Shown: in pieces, positions 1 through 31,189 of the stretch | Layout: each line of letters starts with the position of its first letter | Position numbering within the stretch: position 1 is the first letter of the stretch | NCBI GenBank assembly: GCA_034440615.1 | Contig: JAOTOM010004381.1 | Coordinates: 1 to 64,000, forward strand | DNA: 64,000 nt | Source: Ashinkailepas kermadecensis | Taxonomy: Eukaryota > Arthropoda > Thecostraca > Neolepadidae | Reading direction: 5' to 3' | Made by a program: the position numbers and the translations under genes | The notes under the pieces: generated by a model | Seen by the model: the letters and a program-made list of their open reading frames with translations, nothing else | What the model was told of the DNA's origin: nothing | Databases searched by the model: none

Positions 1-1003
1 TTTTCTTAAAGGGTGTTTTGGGAATTTGGGGATTTTTTTATCAGAATATGTTTATGAACGTGATTCGGAAGATGCGATCATGTGTTTTCTCTGTAAATGC
101 TTACGTCTCCGTTAATCTTAGCGATAATATCTATAATGCGCCATGTATGCCACACCGCTGTCTTTGTTGCATAATTTATCCATCCCTCACCTGGCATTTC
201 TCAGACGTGATTAAAGGGACATTCAACACTTCACACAGTTGATTCAACACTTTTTACGTAAAAAATGCTTGATTTCTGCCTCTGCCACATAGATGACACA
301 CCACTACTATTCCACCAGAATGCCAAAAAACTAAGCAGAGCACGGCTCGAGGCCGTGATGTACGGATGACGTCACTATAAATATTATGCTTGTTTTAAAA
401 TTATATTTATGAGTTTATATTAGTTTAGATAAGAGTAGATTGTATTATGTTAGGTTAGGTTAGGTTAGGTTTTCCTATTTAATTATGAATTATCATACTA
501 TTTGTTGGAAGTCGTGAAGCAAGACGAGACCGAGCAGAAGTCGGCTCTTAGCTGTGCTGTATGTTTAGTTTTTTCGGCGTTGTAGTCGAATAGTAGTGGT
601 GTGTCATCTATGTGGCAAAGAGGCAGAAATTAAGCATTTTTGACGTGAAAAAGTGTTGAATCAACTGCGTGAAGTGTTGAATGTCCCTTTAATCACGTCT
701 GAGAAGTGCCAGGTGAGGGATGGATAAATTATGCAACAAAGAACAGCGGTGTGGCATATATGGCGCATTATAGGTATTATCGCTAAGATTAACAGAGACG
801 TAAGCATTTACTGAGAAAATGAATGATCGCATCTTCCGAATCACATTCATAAACATAGTATTCCGGAAAAAAATCCACAAATTCCCAAAACACCTTTGAA
901 GAAAAATTTACCAAAATGAGTGGTCACATCCTCATTTTTACATTAAAATACCTTGTATTCAACCAAAAAAAATCCCAAAAACGCATTTTACCTAGGTCTT
1001 GAT
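1..1003. mobile_element. Foldback-type DNA element with about 330-bp inverted arms (left end outside window)
   Basis: Bases 1-332 are the inverted complement of about 562-905 with a few mismatches, and enclose about 230 bp. After the right arm comes a terminal stretch ending near 1003 in a TTTTACCTAGGTCTT motif, which also closes the related copy at 28086-28965. Long imperfect inverted arms around a small non-coding centre suggest a non-autonomous foldback or MITE-like transposon. There is no transposase. The short open frames in the arms mirror each other and are not genes. The left terminus lies upstream of the window. Confidence 0.75.
448..474 (+). repeat. Short interstitial (TTAGG)n run
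   Basis: About four to five TTAGG units lie in the centre of the foldback element. TTAGG is the canonical arthropod telomere repeat. Similar CCTAA runs occur at about 1062-1078, 1120-1136, 28278-28296 and 28348-28366 inside related elements, so here the motif travels with the transposon and does not mark a chromosome end. Confidence 0.7.
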
Positions 1004-1039
1004 ATTTACCCGTTTGTCTACCGACTACTAAATAAATAA

Positions 1040-1455
1040 ATAATAGAATAATGAAATAACCTAACCTAACCTAGACTAAGGTAATGTAGCATAATATATG
1101 AAATATATTATAGCATAATCTAACCTAACCTAACCAGAAAAACCAGAATCTTCCCAAACAAACTTTTCCACCATGACATCATCAAAACTTGCGGACATTG
1201 CTAGCTCTGCAGTTAACAGTAACAGCATCGCAAGGACTTCCGGCCTTGATCGAAAGTTTCGGATGCGTCTGGCTGGAATTCGCTGTCAGGAATGAATAGG
1301 GTATTAAGCCAGAAACATAAGATTTTCAATGTCAATGAGTATTGAATCAAGTGCATGTAGTTTTGAATTTCTTCTTTATCACATCTGTGATACACAAGGT
1401 ACTGATAATTATATGTGATGTGCTATATTTGTAGAGTGAAGATTATGATTGTGTA
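1040..1455 (+). mobile_element. Partial copy of the foldback-related element family
   Basis: This segment aligns in order with the interior and right part of 28270-28830: the CCTAACCTAACC cluster, a TATAATATATGAAATATATTATA-like AT stretch, a CATGACATCATCAAA block and a TTGAATTTCTTCTTTATCACA block. The last block is the unoccupied version of the site where a SINE inserted in the 28-kb copy. There is no coding capacity. It lies just upstream of the eIF3l coding region, so it could overlap the promoter or 5' UTR intron. Confidence 0.6.
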
Positions 1456-1793
1456 TTGGCATTGTTATGGGATAGTAGTACACACCTGCACTGCAAATGT
1501 ACCAATGGGAAGAAAGCTGGTAACTTTAACCCCAGGAGGGTTAGCTTGTGCATTGGGAATGGCGTGAAAAAGGAAAATGACTCCTCTCCATGGTGTTTTC
1601 ACGTTTTTCTTCTTCGTTCCATTGTCGTTGAGTCATGGCCGAGCTTATGGCAGGCAGCTTTATATTCCTCTACCAGCAGAATATGGAATACTGACCAGAA
1701 ATATGGGATGGTGGTTCACAGTATTCCAGTCATGGTATCGTTTGTCTGACTGCATCATTGTTTTCTTTGTGAGCACCCTGGTTGTATTTTCAG

Positions 1794-22951
<21,158 letters not shown>

Positions 22952-24407
22952 ACCTATCATCATCGCCAGTAATTTATCCTGTCTGACTGGATGGAAATGA
23001 ACGGTTTATATTTCAAAAAAATATAGTTATGCTATACAAAGTGAACCCCAAGTCAATCGAAGGAGTTCCTCGAATTCGTCCCGCTGAAGACCTCCCAGCA
23101 GACTAAATTTAGCCCAGAACGTGGCGAAAATCGAGCCATTCGCCACTCGACTTCATTGGTGGTCAAGCCATTACCCCGTGGTGGAGCGCAGACGTTTTAT
23201 TACCACCAATATATTAGCGGTGCTCGGAAAAGCATGCTTGAGACGTATTTGGCAAGTTCCCAGCCAGGGGACGAGTGGTCTAAGGGTAAGATGCTCGTCT
23301 CACAATCGAAAGGTTGTGGGTTCGAATATCACCTGTCGCTACTCTTCGCCCGCGACCAATCGGCGTGAGAGATTGGCGACGCTACACGACTCAACGGTCG
23401 ACGTGTCGTAAAACCAATAACCAACCAAGTTCCCAGCCATCGCGTCCGCCAAAGGGATAATGCGCGGTGCCGCTCAAAACCTGTGCCAAGCAGATAAAGG
23501 TGTAAAGACAACATTTTTAATGTGATTATTAAATTTGTTATTTTTACCTGGTGGCGACGAGAGGTGACTGGCTCGACCCATCTCGTTACTCGGCGGCGCA
23601 CACCTAAGTGGAATCTACAAACGGTGGCAAACCACTCGGGAGTGGTATAGGCACCAGTGCTAGCCTCCATAGCACGAGTAAAACGATTGGGAGGGTGCGG
23701 CCCATCCATATGTGCGCCCTGAACGGTAACACCTACGCACCCTTCTTCGAGACGGCCGACTCCTATCGGTGAAGTCACGTGTGAGAGTTGTACTAAGTGG
23801 TGGTAGATGTAATTGAAGATAAACTGTCCCTGTGGAGTTCCTTCGACAGTATACTATGCTTATTTGAAGAATAAACAAGGAATTATCCACATCAATTAAC
23901 CAATAAAAACCGTTCATTTCCTTAGCAGTCATCAGGTGGAACGAGGGCCGGTTGGAACTCGGCGGGCGGGCGGTGGGACTGCTGGGGCGCAGCTCTGCCG
24001 GCTGTCTGGGACGGGTTGGCGTGCCAGGTACACCGCACTGTATAACGTTCCGGACCGACCACCGCCCCGAAATGTATCCTGGAACGTCTCCAGATGTCTA
24101 TCCCGGCACGGTCCCTTGTCGGCTCCGAACCGTTTCTCGAATACAAAACTGGATGATGCGTGTTCTTTCAACGAACGTATTTTGTCTGACCGCGTAGCCG
24201 ACGCCTTCACACCAGACAACGTCGCGCACGCTATATTTCAGTCGCAAGCATTCACCGGGTGACTACGCTGTGGAGACAGCCGAGACCACAAGACCAGAGA
24301 CCACACTGACGGCCCGAGAGCAAGTGTCTGTCCGAAAGGGACGGCACTCCTGTTGACAGCCCGGCTGCCAGTGGTACTTGTGGACGGCGCCGCTGCCGGC
24401 GGCCCGG
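22952..24407. other. Intergenic gap between convergent eIF3l and ATP5MF
   Basis: Holds the 3' UTRs of both genes and one SINE. AATAAA on the + strand occurs near 23870 and 23903. On the - strand a TTTATT-complement AATAAA lies near 23192, so the two transcripts may overlap. No other gene was seen. Confidence 0.6.
23267..23426 (+). mobile_element. tRNA-derived SINE, head type A
   Basis: Full-length, close to the 3094 and 8809 copies, with a perfect 13-bp duplication AAGTTCCCAGCCA at 23254-23266 and 23427-23439. It is located in the eIF3l 3' flank, possibly within the 3' UTR if the distal AATAAA is used. Confidence 0.93.
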
Positions 24408-24556
24408 CTACCAGTGGTACTTGTGGAGGCGGTGCGACTTGATCCTGGTGTAGTTGAGGAAGTAGAAGAAGGCGGACGTGGCGCAGATGACTTGCAGGTA
24501 GGGCGTCAGGCCGGACCGCTTCGGGTGGACGTACTTGTGCAGCCAGCTCCAGTAGC
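24408..24556 (-). CDS. ATP5MF: ATP5MF terminal coding exon 3
   Basis: Encodes G60 to W108: YWSWLHKYV, the membrane helix and the HKYHW end. The acceptor is CCGGCAG. Directly after the stop, at about 24364-24388, a second copy of the terminal coding sequence (GTGGTACTTGTGGA on the + strand) shows a local duplication of the exon's 3' end. Confidence 0.93.
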
Positions 24557-27500
24557 CTGCCGGCACAATCGTCACGTCACGTCACGCTGAACGGGATAGC
24601 ACGTACACGTTGCTATTCAGAGTGCCATGCACAAATCATCGCACCAAAGCACGTACACAGCATCTCCAGCACCGATGCAGCTGATATATCCGGTGGAAGA
24701 CGCACAGAAGAATCAAAACATCCGCCTCAGGTTTTCTGACACCCCCCACCCGCCCGGTCGTCACAATCCATTTCCAGCTTACATTTCCCAAATTGTGACG
24801 AACCGGCACAAATAATATCTGGATGGTTCAGACTAGAAAGAGTGACAGGCACTCAAGGATTTCGGGACCCAAGAGCCCGTCCGGCCAGTCGGCACCTTTC
24901 GGCATTCGCATTTGCTATCTCTAACTGATAATAATGTGGCAAACATACGCACCATGGTGATGGCTTTGTCTAGTCGGGAAAGTAGTGGTCTCGAGAAACT
25001 GCTAACCAAATGTCAGTACGAGCGGACGCCGGCCTGCCATGGCGCCATGTGATGACACAGTTCTCGGCGACACCAGCAACAGCTGATACACTCCAATACA
25101 AACTGCGGGCTATTGTAAATGACTGCGTCTGGGACCATGCGAAGCTACCCCGCTGAGCGCGTTCGCCAAAGACAAACAGCTTACCAGGCCCAGGGGCGGC
25201 CGGACCCCGAGGCTGCGGCGTCGCATTGGCGGAGTAGTGCCGCCACTTACCTGAGCTGACCCGAGCGGCCGGCACGAGTGCTGCCACCTACCTGAGCTGA
25301 CCCGAGCGGCCGGCACGAGTGCTGCCACCTACCTGAGCTGACCTGAGCGGCCGGCACCAGTGCTGCCACCTACCTGGGCTGACCCGAGAGGCCGGCACCA
25401 GTGCTGCCACCTACCTGAGCTGACCTGAGCGGCCGGCACTAGTGCTGCCACCTACCTCGGCTGACGGCGGCAGACATGGCCAGCGGCGTCTTCTGGCGGC
25501 GGCCGAACCATGCGCCCAGGTCGGCCAGCTTGGTCTGGCTCAGAGGGGTATCGGCTGCGGCACATCACGACAGTCGGTCACCCCTCGGGGCACACCCACT
25601 GCAGGTGGCACATCAAACCACACAGGGCAGCTTACTATACTCTGTTTCATCACAATGCTGTCAGAACATTGGCAGACCCACCAGGTCATTCATTACAAAG
25701 AAAGAACACCTATTGGAAGTTGTATCTGATAGTGATACTGAATTACATCATGAAATTATTACATGTAGAAGGTACAAGCTCTGTCCCTCTACTGTGCACA
25801 TTAAATTAAAAACAAGCAAGCTGTTACACAATCATATCAACATATGGTTTAGCAATGCTCCAGTAGCCATAAAGTTCATAGTTATGAAGCTTTGGGGCCT
25901 CAAAAGAGAAACAGGGGCCATCTGAGCTAAGCCTAGAAAGGGAAGATAATATGGGAAACATGAGTACAAACCCCTAGGAAATACTATATCTGGAATTCCT
26001 AAACAACAATATACTCTGCCATATTCCAATTGTCAATACTGAATGCATTGCCAGGTATGCATGTCACTAACATAATGTTCCATGTACAAGCATGATATAA
26101 GATATGTACTAGCATCAATCCCCATCCATCCACCTACTGCACAATCGAGAATGAAAAATGAGACTTGGAACTAAATAATTATACATTTATTGATGCAATT
26201 GCTGTTGCAGAGCCAGCCAGATGAGGTCAAAGCTGTGCAATCTCATGACAGTATTTGTTAGGTTGTTAGATTAAGTTGTATTGTCTTGATTGCTTCCATG
26301 TGTATATTATTTGCCATGCATTCGTTATTTCTTCTGTAATATATTTAGTTTTTGGTGGAGGGGCTGAGGGGTGGGAGCAGAGAGGCTGTTGTAGGATGGT
26401 TTGCCAGTCAAGATGCTTTCTGTGTTTCAGTTGTGCTTCAATTCCTCACACAATTATTTAACTTTCTTGTTGGACGAATCAAGTTGTGCTTCAGAATACT
26501 TCTGGTGTGGAGCTTGCTCGTCCACATGGTGTCTGATTGAAGTGGTTTGTCCAAAGTGATAGGGCTTGCAAGTTTTGAGAAGATATGCACTGATGGGAGT
26601 GAAGCTTTTGAAAGAAAAAAATTGTTCGATATTCTATCTAATTGAAAAAAATAAGAGGTTGGGCTAGGCTAGGATGTTATATTTTTTCTTTTTAAGCATA
26701 ATTGTATGCTATATGACCTAACTCAAAGCCACTTTTTGGTGTTATTTTGCGTATGAACTAAAAAGTAGGCACTTTAATAGAAAATGAGTGGTCACATTAT
26801 CTTAACCACATTCATGTTAACATGTTGCACATGATAAAAACCCACAAACTCATCATATACCTTAAAGCACAAATGTATACTTATTTTCAGATTGAGCAGG
26901 ACAAACAACAAATAAGCATTAGTGGGGTAAGAAACCAGGGGGCCAAATCCCACCCACCCAGAGTCTACAGCCATGCCAACTATCTAAATTGGTCATTTTG
27001 CATCCATCACCATGGGCAGTGCAACCAGCAATATATTTATAGGGCACATAGTTACCTACTTAACAATTCTGGATATAGAGAAGAAACTTTGATAAACATA
27101 TAGAAGCCCTGTGGGCCAATTTTTGGTGATAAAATTGTTTCTTCTGATGTTTTATTTTGAATGAATTTGATATTCATTTAGTTAGGAAATTAAGATTTTG
27201 AACTGTACCTACTATATGTATATGTATATATAAAATGTACATATGTACCAATGCAGATAATTACCTATGCAATGCCACACAGCAGCAAACCCAACCCACT
27301 CGACAGTTTGACTGCAGGTCAAGATGGTCCAGTCAAGGTCCTGAGTTTGCACCATGACACTGTTAACAATGTGTTCATAGGTAGTTGCTAATTGTTATAA
27401 CATCACAGCAAAATACCTTGCATTGATTGGTTGAAGTCAGATTTCAGAACAGAAAACACCAATGCAGCCAATTCGGATCAGTGCACTCTAGGATGCCTCT

Positions 27501-29291
27501 GAAAACTGTCAAATTTTCCCACTATAGGGTAGATTGGAGGCAGCTTTCTGGACACACCTCAGCCAGTCTGTGTAACCAGATAATATTTTATGCAGTGTGC
27601 AGGCATGCCATTTTGCAAGCAGCCTTGGCTCATTGTCATCTGCCTTTCCAGTGGTTGAGATTGAGTGAAGTGTGCAAGACTGGTCCAGCTGCTGGCTGCT
27701 ACAGGAAGTGGTTAGATTGAGTTGTAGCCATAAGTGGAGTAACCGAAGTATTGGTGGGTGTTGTTCTGCTTGTTTTTATTTATATCTTTGTTCCTCCCAC
27801 ATTTGTGTCATACTTGAGTACATGTGTACATGTGAAGTGACTTGAGTACATGTGTCATATTTGGGTACATGTGAAGCCCATCCTATCCAGTATCAACTGG
27901 AGTGCAAATATTTTTCAGAGTTAAAACCTCTGAAGAAGTGCCTTAATTCCCATCCTGTTGAATACAGAAGATATTTTTTGAAAATCTGTGACATCAGGTG
28001 TTCAGAATCCCAGTTTACACTTTCCAGTGAATTTCGAACATGATACAGAGCAGTTAATCGTCAAGCAGCACCATTCAGCCCTCAAAATAAAATGATCGAT
28101 TAAAACCTAGGTAAAATGCGGTTTTTAAGATTGCTAAATACATATTTTAACGTAGAAATAACGATGTGACCACTCATTTTCTCTGCAAATGATTACTTTT
28201 AAGTCAGCGACGGTTGATGACGTCATAATGATTTGATGGCGTCATATGCATTAAGTCAGGGACAAAAAAAATAAAATAACCTAACCTAACCTAGACTAAG
28301 ATAACGTATCATAATATATAAAATATATTACATCATAATATAATCTAATCTAACCTAACCTAACCTGTACACCTGAATCATCCAAAACAAATTTTTCGGC
28401 CATGTCATCATCAAATAGATTTAAAATAAAATAATACTGCATCGCAAGGAATTTCCGGCCTTTATTGACGGTTGCTGGTGCTGAGTGTTGCGAGTATTCA
28501 TTCTCAGGGATAATGTCAGATCAAGGCAGAAACATAAGGTTTTCGATGTCAGAGTATTAAATCGAGTGCATGAAGTGTTGAATGTCTTCTTGGTTGGTTA
28601 TTGGTTTTACGACCGTTGATTCACATAGCGTCGCCAATCTCTCGCGCTGATTGGTTGTGGGCGAAGAGTAGCGACAGGTGAGATTCGAACCCACAATCTT
28701 TTGATTGAGACGAGCATCTAACCCCTAGACCACTCGTCCCTTTGAATGTCTTCTTAATCACGTCTGTGACACACAAGGTAAGGATAATCATACGCGATGT
28801 GCTATATTTGCAGTGAAGATTATGATCATGTATTTTTTTGCAAACTGAAAAGTAATCATTTGCTGAGAAAATGAGTAGTCGCAACATCATTTTTACATTA
28901 AAATACCCTGTATTTTTTTTTATTAAAAACAATCGCATTTTACCTAGGTCTTAATATATACCAAATGAGGATATTGAGGATTACTTTTTGGGAACAATAT
29001 TATGAATGGCAAGGCTGGGTAACGAAGAATGGCCTATTTTTCCAACTGAATGCAACACATGGAAAATGTTTCGTAGCCGAAAAACAACCATTTGCAATGG
29101 AAATGAGTGGCATCATCACAACTTTCAATTGGAAAGGAATAGAATACGAACATTCCGCGGTAGACATCATCAAATCTCCATCCCGTTTGAAGAAGAAAAA
29201 CTGAATACTTACGCTTGCCATACCACCGAGCTGGATCATACGGCCCATGAACTTTGCCGTTGTACTGCAAAGGATAGTCTCCCAGCCCCAT
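24408..29291 (-). CDS. ATP5MF: ATP synthase subunit f, mitochondrial, complete coding region in 3 exons
   Basis: Subunit f is a small single-pass protein of the Fo sector in the mitochondrial inner membrane, involved in complex structure and dimerisation. Exons on the reverse strand: 29291-29213, 25554-25456, 24556-24408 (stop TAG). All junctions are GT-AG with matching phases (codons 27 and 60 are split), giving 108 residues. The N-terminus GLGDYPLQYNGKVHGPYDPA plus RWYGKP matches insect ATPsynF (FGDYP..YNPKVHGPYDPARFYGKP). The middle has LGAWFGRRQKTP, and the C-terminus YWSWLHKYVHPKRSGLTPY, a hydrophobic helix at about residues 76-95 (LQVICATSAFFYFLNY) and a basic KSHRLHKYHW end. There is no cleavable presequence, as in the family. 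It is convergent with eIF3l. Confidence 0.93.
25246..25455 (-). repeat. ATP5MF: 41-bp array of the ATP5MF exon 2 donor junction
   Basis: On the reverse strand the exon end GTCAGCCGAG|gtaggtggca is followed by GTCAGCTCAG|gtaggtggca units. Donor sites (as acctac on the + strand) are at 25450 (real), 25409, 25368, 25327 and 25286, with acttac at 25246, a 41-bp period. The spacer is gcactcgtgccggccgctc. All five decoys keep GTAGGT or GTAAGT. Confidence 0.95.
25456..25554 (-). CDS. ATP5MF: ATP5MF coding exon 2
   Basis: Encodes P27 to residue 59: DTPLSQTKLADLGAWFGRRQ then KTPLAMSAAVSR. The acceptor is TGCCGCAG and the donor CCGAG|gtaggt. The last 10 nt and the donor recur in an array in the next intron. 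Confidence 0.9.
25600..28080. other. AT-rich interior of ATP5MF intron 1
   Basis: Base composition drops sharply compared with the GC-rich eIF3l region. Apart from the dispersed fragment at 27987-28083, I recognise no exon, array or SINE. Confidence 0.5.
28086..28965 (+). mobile_element. Foldback-family DNA element with nested SINE
   Basis: The left end ttaaaacctaggtaaaatgc and the right end gcattttacctaggtctta are inverted repeats. A subterminal GACCACTCATTTTCTCTGC / GCTGAGAAAATGAGTAGTC pair extends the inversion. The interior matches 1040-1455. No transposase. A SINE interrupts it at 28592-28741. Confidence 0.75.
28592..28741 (-). mobile_element. tRNA-SINE, head type A, nested in the foldback element
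   Basis: Reverse-orientation copy: tail TTGGTTATTGG first, GGACGAGTGGTCTAGGGG complement last. It has a perfect 14-bp target duplication TTGAATGTCTTCTT at 28578-28591 and 28742-28755. The empty site is preserved in the related element near 1358-1371. Confidence 0.95.
29213..29291 (-). CDS. ATP5MF: ATP5MF coding exon 1
   Basis: Encodes residues 1-26, including the diagnostic KVHGPYDPARWYGK. The donor AAGC|gtaagt splits codon 27 after one base. An upstream in-frame reading exists but is not conserved, so the ATG before GLGDYP is preferred. Confidence 0.92.
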
Positions 29292-29739
29292 GATTCCCTC
29301 CGAACCTTCACCACAGACAATCCACCACAACCACACAGGCCAGCGATGTGGAGCTGAAAAGTTCAGCTGGCTAAATAGTGACGAACGACTTGCTGGTCTA
29401 ACGGCTGGATAGGTTATGTATAAATTGCGAGCAAAAATTAAGACCATTGACCTCTACTATTCACTTATTTATATTTATTATTAGTATTATTATTATTAGT
29501 ATTATTACTGGTTCATGTTTATGTTAGCTTGTTCATATAAGTCAATGTCTCTAAAACGTAAGATGGAGCATGACCAGAGGCGCAGTCAAGGGACTCCCCT
29601 CCCCGCCCCTTAGCAAAATAAAACACTCAACAAGTAATGTAGGGCGGCGAGGTCGGGCGGGGTCGGTCTGAAAGGTGGGGATCTTGTATGTGGGGATAGA
29701 TGTCTGGTATTGAGGGAATTGTCTGGTTATGTCTGGAAG

Positions 29740-29917
29740 AAAGAGAACCTTATATTCGTTTACGACGCATTCAACCACTAGGTCATATAGCGTCACCAAC
29801 CTCTCACGCCGATTGGTCGCGGCGAGTGGACTCGGTAATGCCGCCGGTTGCGAGATTCGAACCCACAATCTTGCGATCAAGAGTCCGACACCCTACCGAC
29901 TGAGCTACCGCGGCCGC
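29740..29917 (-). mobile_element. tRNA-SINE, head type B, reverse orientation
   Basis: Reads in reverse GCGGCCGCGGTAGCTCAGTC, B-box GGGTTCGAATCTCGC, body ATCGGCGTGAGAGGTTGGTG, tail. It is flanked by a perfect 15-bp duplication GGTTATGTCTGGAAG (29725-29739, 29918-29932). It lies upstream of the ATP5MF start, possibly in its promoter or 5' intron. Confidence 0.93.
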
Positions 29918-30025
29918 GGTTATGTCTGGAAGGGGGAAGAAGTGGTAGGGGGGTTTGTTTGGTTGAGGTTGTGTCTGGTTGGGTGTTTGTCTGGTAAGGG
30001 GGGTCTGGTAGGGAGTTGCTAAGGG

Positions 30026-30412
30026 CAGTGGCGCACCGGAGGGGGGCCCAGGGGGCCGGGCCCCCCCCCCCCCCCCCCCCCCCCATGAGACCAAAGTGCC
30101 CTTTCGGCCAAAAGTGCCCTTTTAACCGAAAATTGCCCTCTTGGCCGGAATGTCCCAAATTTAGCCCAAAAATCACCTGCCTTATAAGGCAGGTGATTTT
30201 CGGGCTAAATTTGGGATATTCCGGCCCAAAAAATCGTTTTTCTAGCAATTTTAAAACAAATTGCTTGCTACCCCCCGCCCCGGTCAACAAACCTTCCAGT
30301 GTGCCCTGGGCCGCAAAGTGCCCTTTGGAGCCGGTAAAGTGCCATTTTTGAGCCGGCCAAGTGCCCTTTTCGGTCCGGGCCCCCCCATGGAAAAATCTTG
30401 GGTGCGCGCCTG
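30026..30412. mobile_element. Small hAT-like MITE (387 bp) with palindromic core
   Basis: Termini CAGTGGCGCACC and GGTGCGCGCCTG are inverted repeats (10 of 12 match) beginning CAG and ending CTG. They are bordered by a perfect 8-bp duplication GCTAAGGG at 30018-30025 and 30413-30420. Eight-base duplications with CAG-type ends are typical of hAT transposons. The interior repeats aagtgccctttcggcc units and holds a homopolymer C run at about 30061-30084. No transposase. Confidence 0.8.
30143..30226. repeat. 84-bp near-perfect palindrome
   Basis: Arms 30143-30184 and 30185-30226 are inverted complements with two mismatches and no spacer, centred on CCTTATAAGG. It could form a long hairpin or cruciform. 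It lies at the middle of the hAT-like MITE. Confidence 0.9.
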
Positions 30413-31189
30413 GCTAAGGGGCGTCTGGTTAAGTCTGGAATGGGGAATTGGGAAGTGGCAGGGGGTTCGTAAGGGGGCTGTCTGGTTAAGCCTGGAAGGG
30501 ACTGGGTAGGGGGGGAGGGGATTGTCTGGTTATGTCTGGAAGGGGGAAGTGGTAGGTGGGTCATAGGGGGTTGTCTCGGAATCGCTGGTCGCAGTGGTCT
30601 ATGTTTGTTTTTGGGTCTGTCTTACTCCATTTCGGTGGTGATGACGTCGAACGCGTACTACTGCGCGCCCTTGAGCCAGATGTTTCCGCATGGCCGCCGC
30701 CCGGCGGCCATGTTTGGTACACTCACGGGAGCTGAGTGGGTTTTCTCCGACCAGTGCCGATCTCGTTTCCAGTGGGACGGCTCCCCAGCCGGTGCGGCCC
30801 ACAGCGAGCGGTGACCCGCGAATCCACTCTGTCGTATGAGCTATCATCATATGTCATGTCATCATGTCGTCGTATAGTCATCTTGTCGGCGCCCCATAAC
30901 TCGTCCATCCTGACACAAATTTATATAGCGAGGTCAATTTCATCACTGTCACCACTTGCATTCGTAAGTGAACCTAGCTTGGTCGTGGCGCTAGGGAAGG
31001 CTAGAGGAACCGAGTGGTTGGAGATACTTAGGGGGGGGGGGTCATAAGAGTAATGGGTGGACATTGGAGTCGGAAATACGTCCGTCTCCGGCCCTCGTCC
31101 AGCTTCGGGGCCCTCTTATGTACTGGACTCCCTGTTATTTCCCTCCATGTCCTCCACCAGCAATGCCCCCACGGGTCACCGGACTTGCA

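Larger units (their letters stand above)
29930..30560 (+). repeat. Degenerate tgtctggaaggg repeat around a transposon insertion
   Basis: Short units such as gtctggttatgtctggaagg and ggggattgtctggttaagtc recur on both sides of the 30026-30412 element, showing that the element landed inside an older low-complexity array. Confidence 0.6.
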
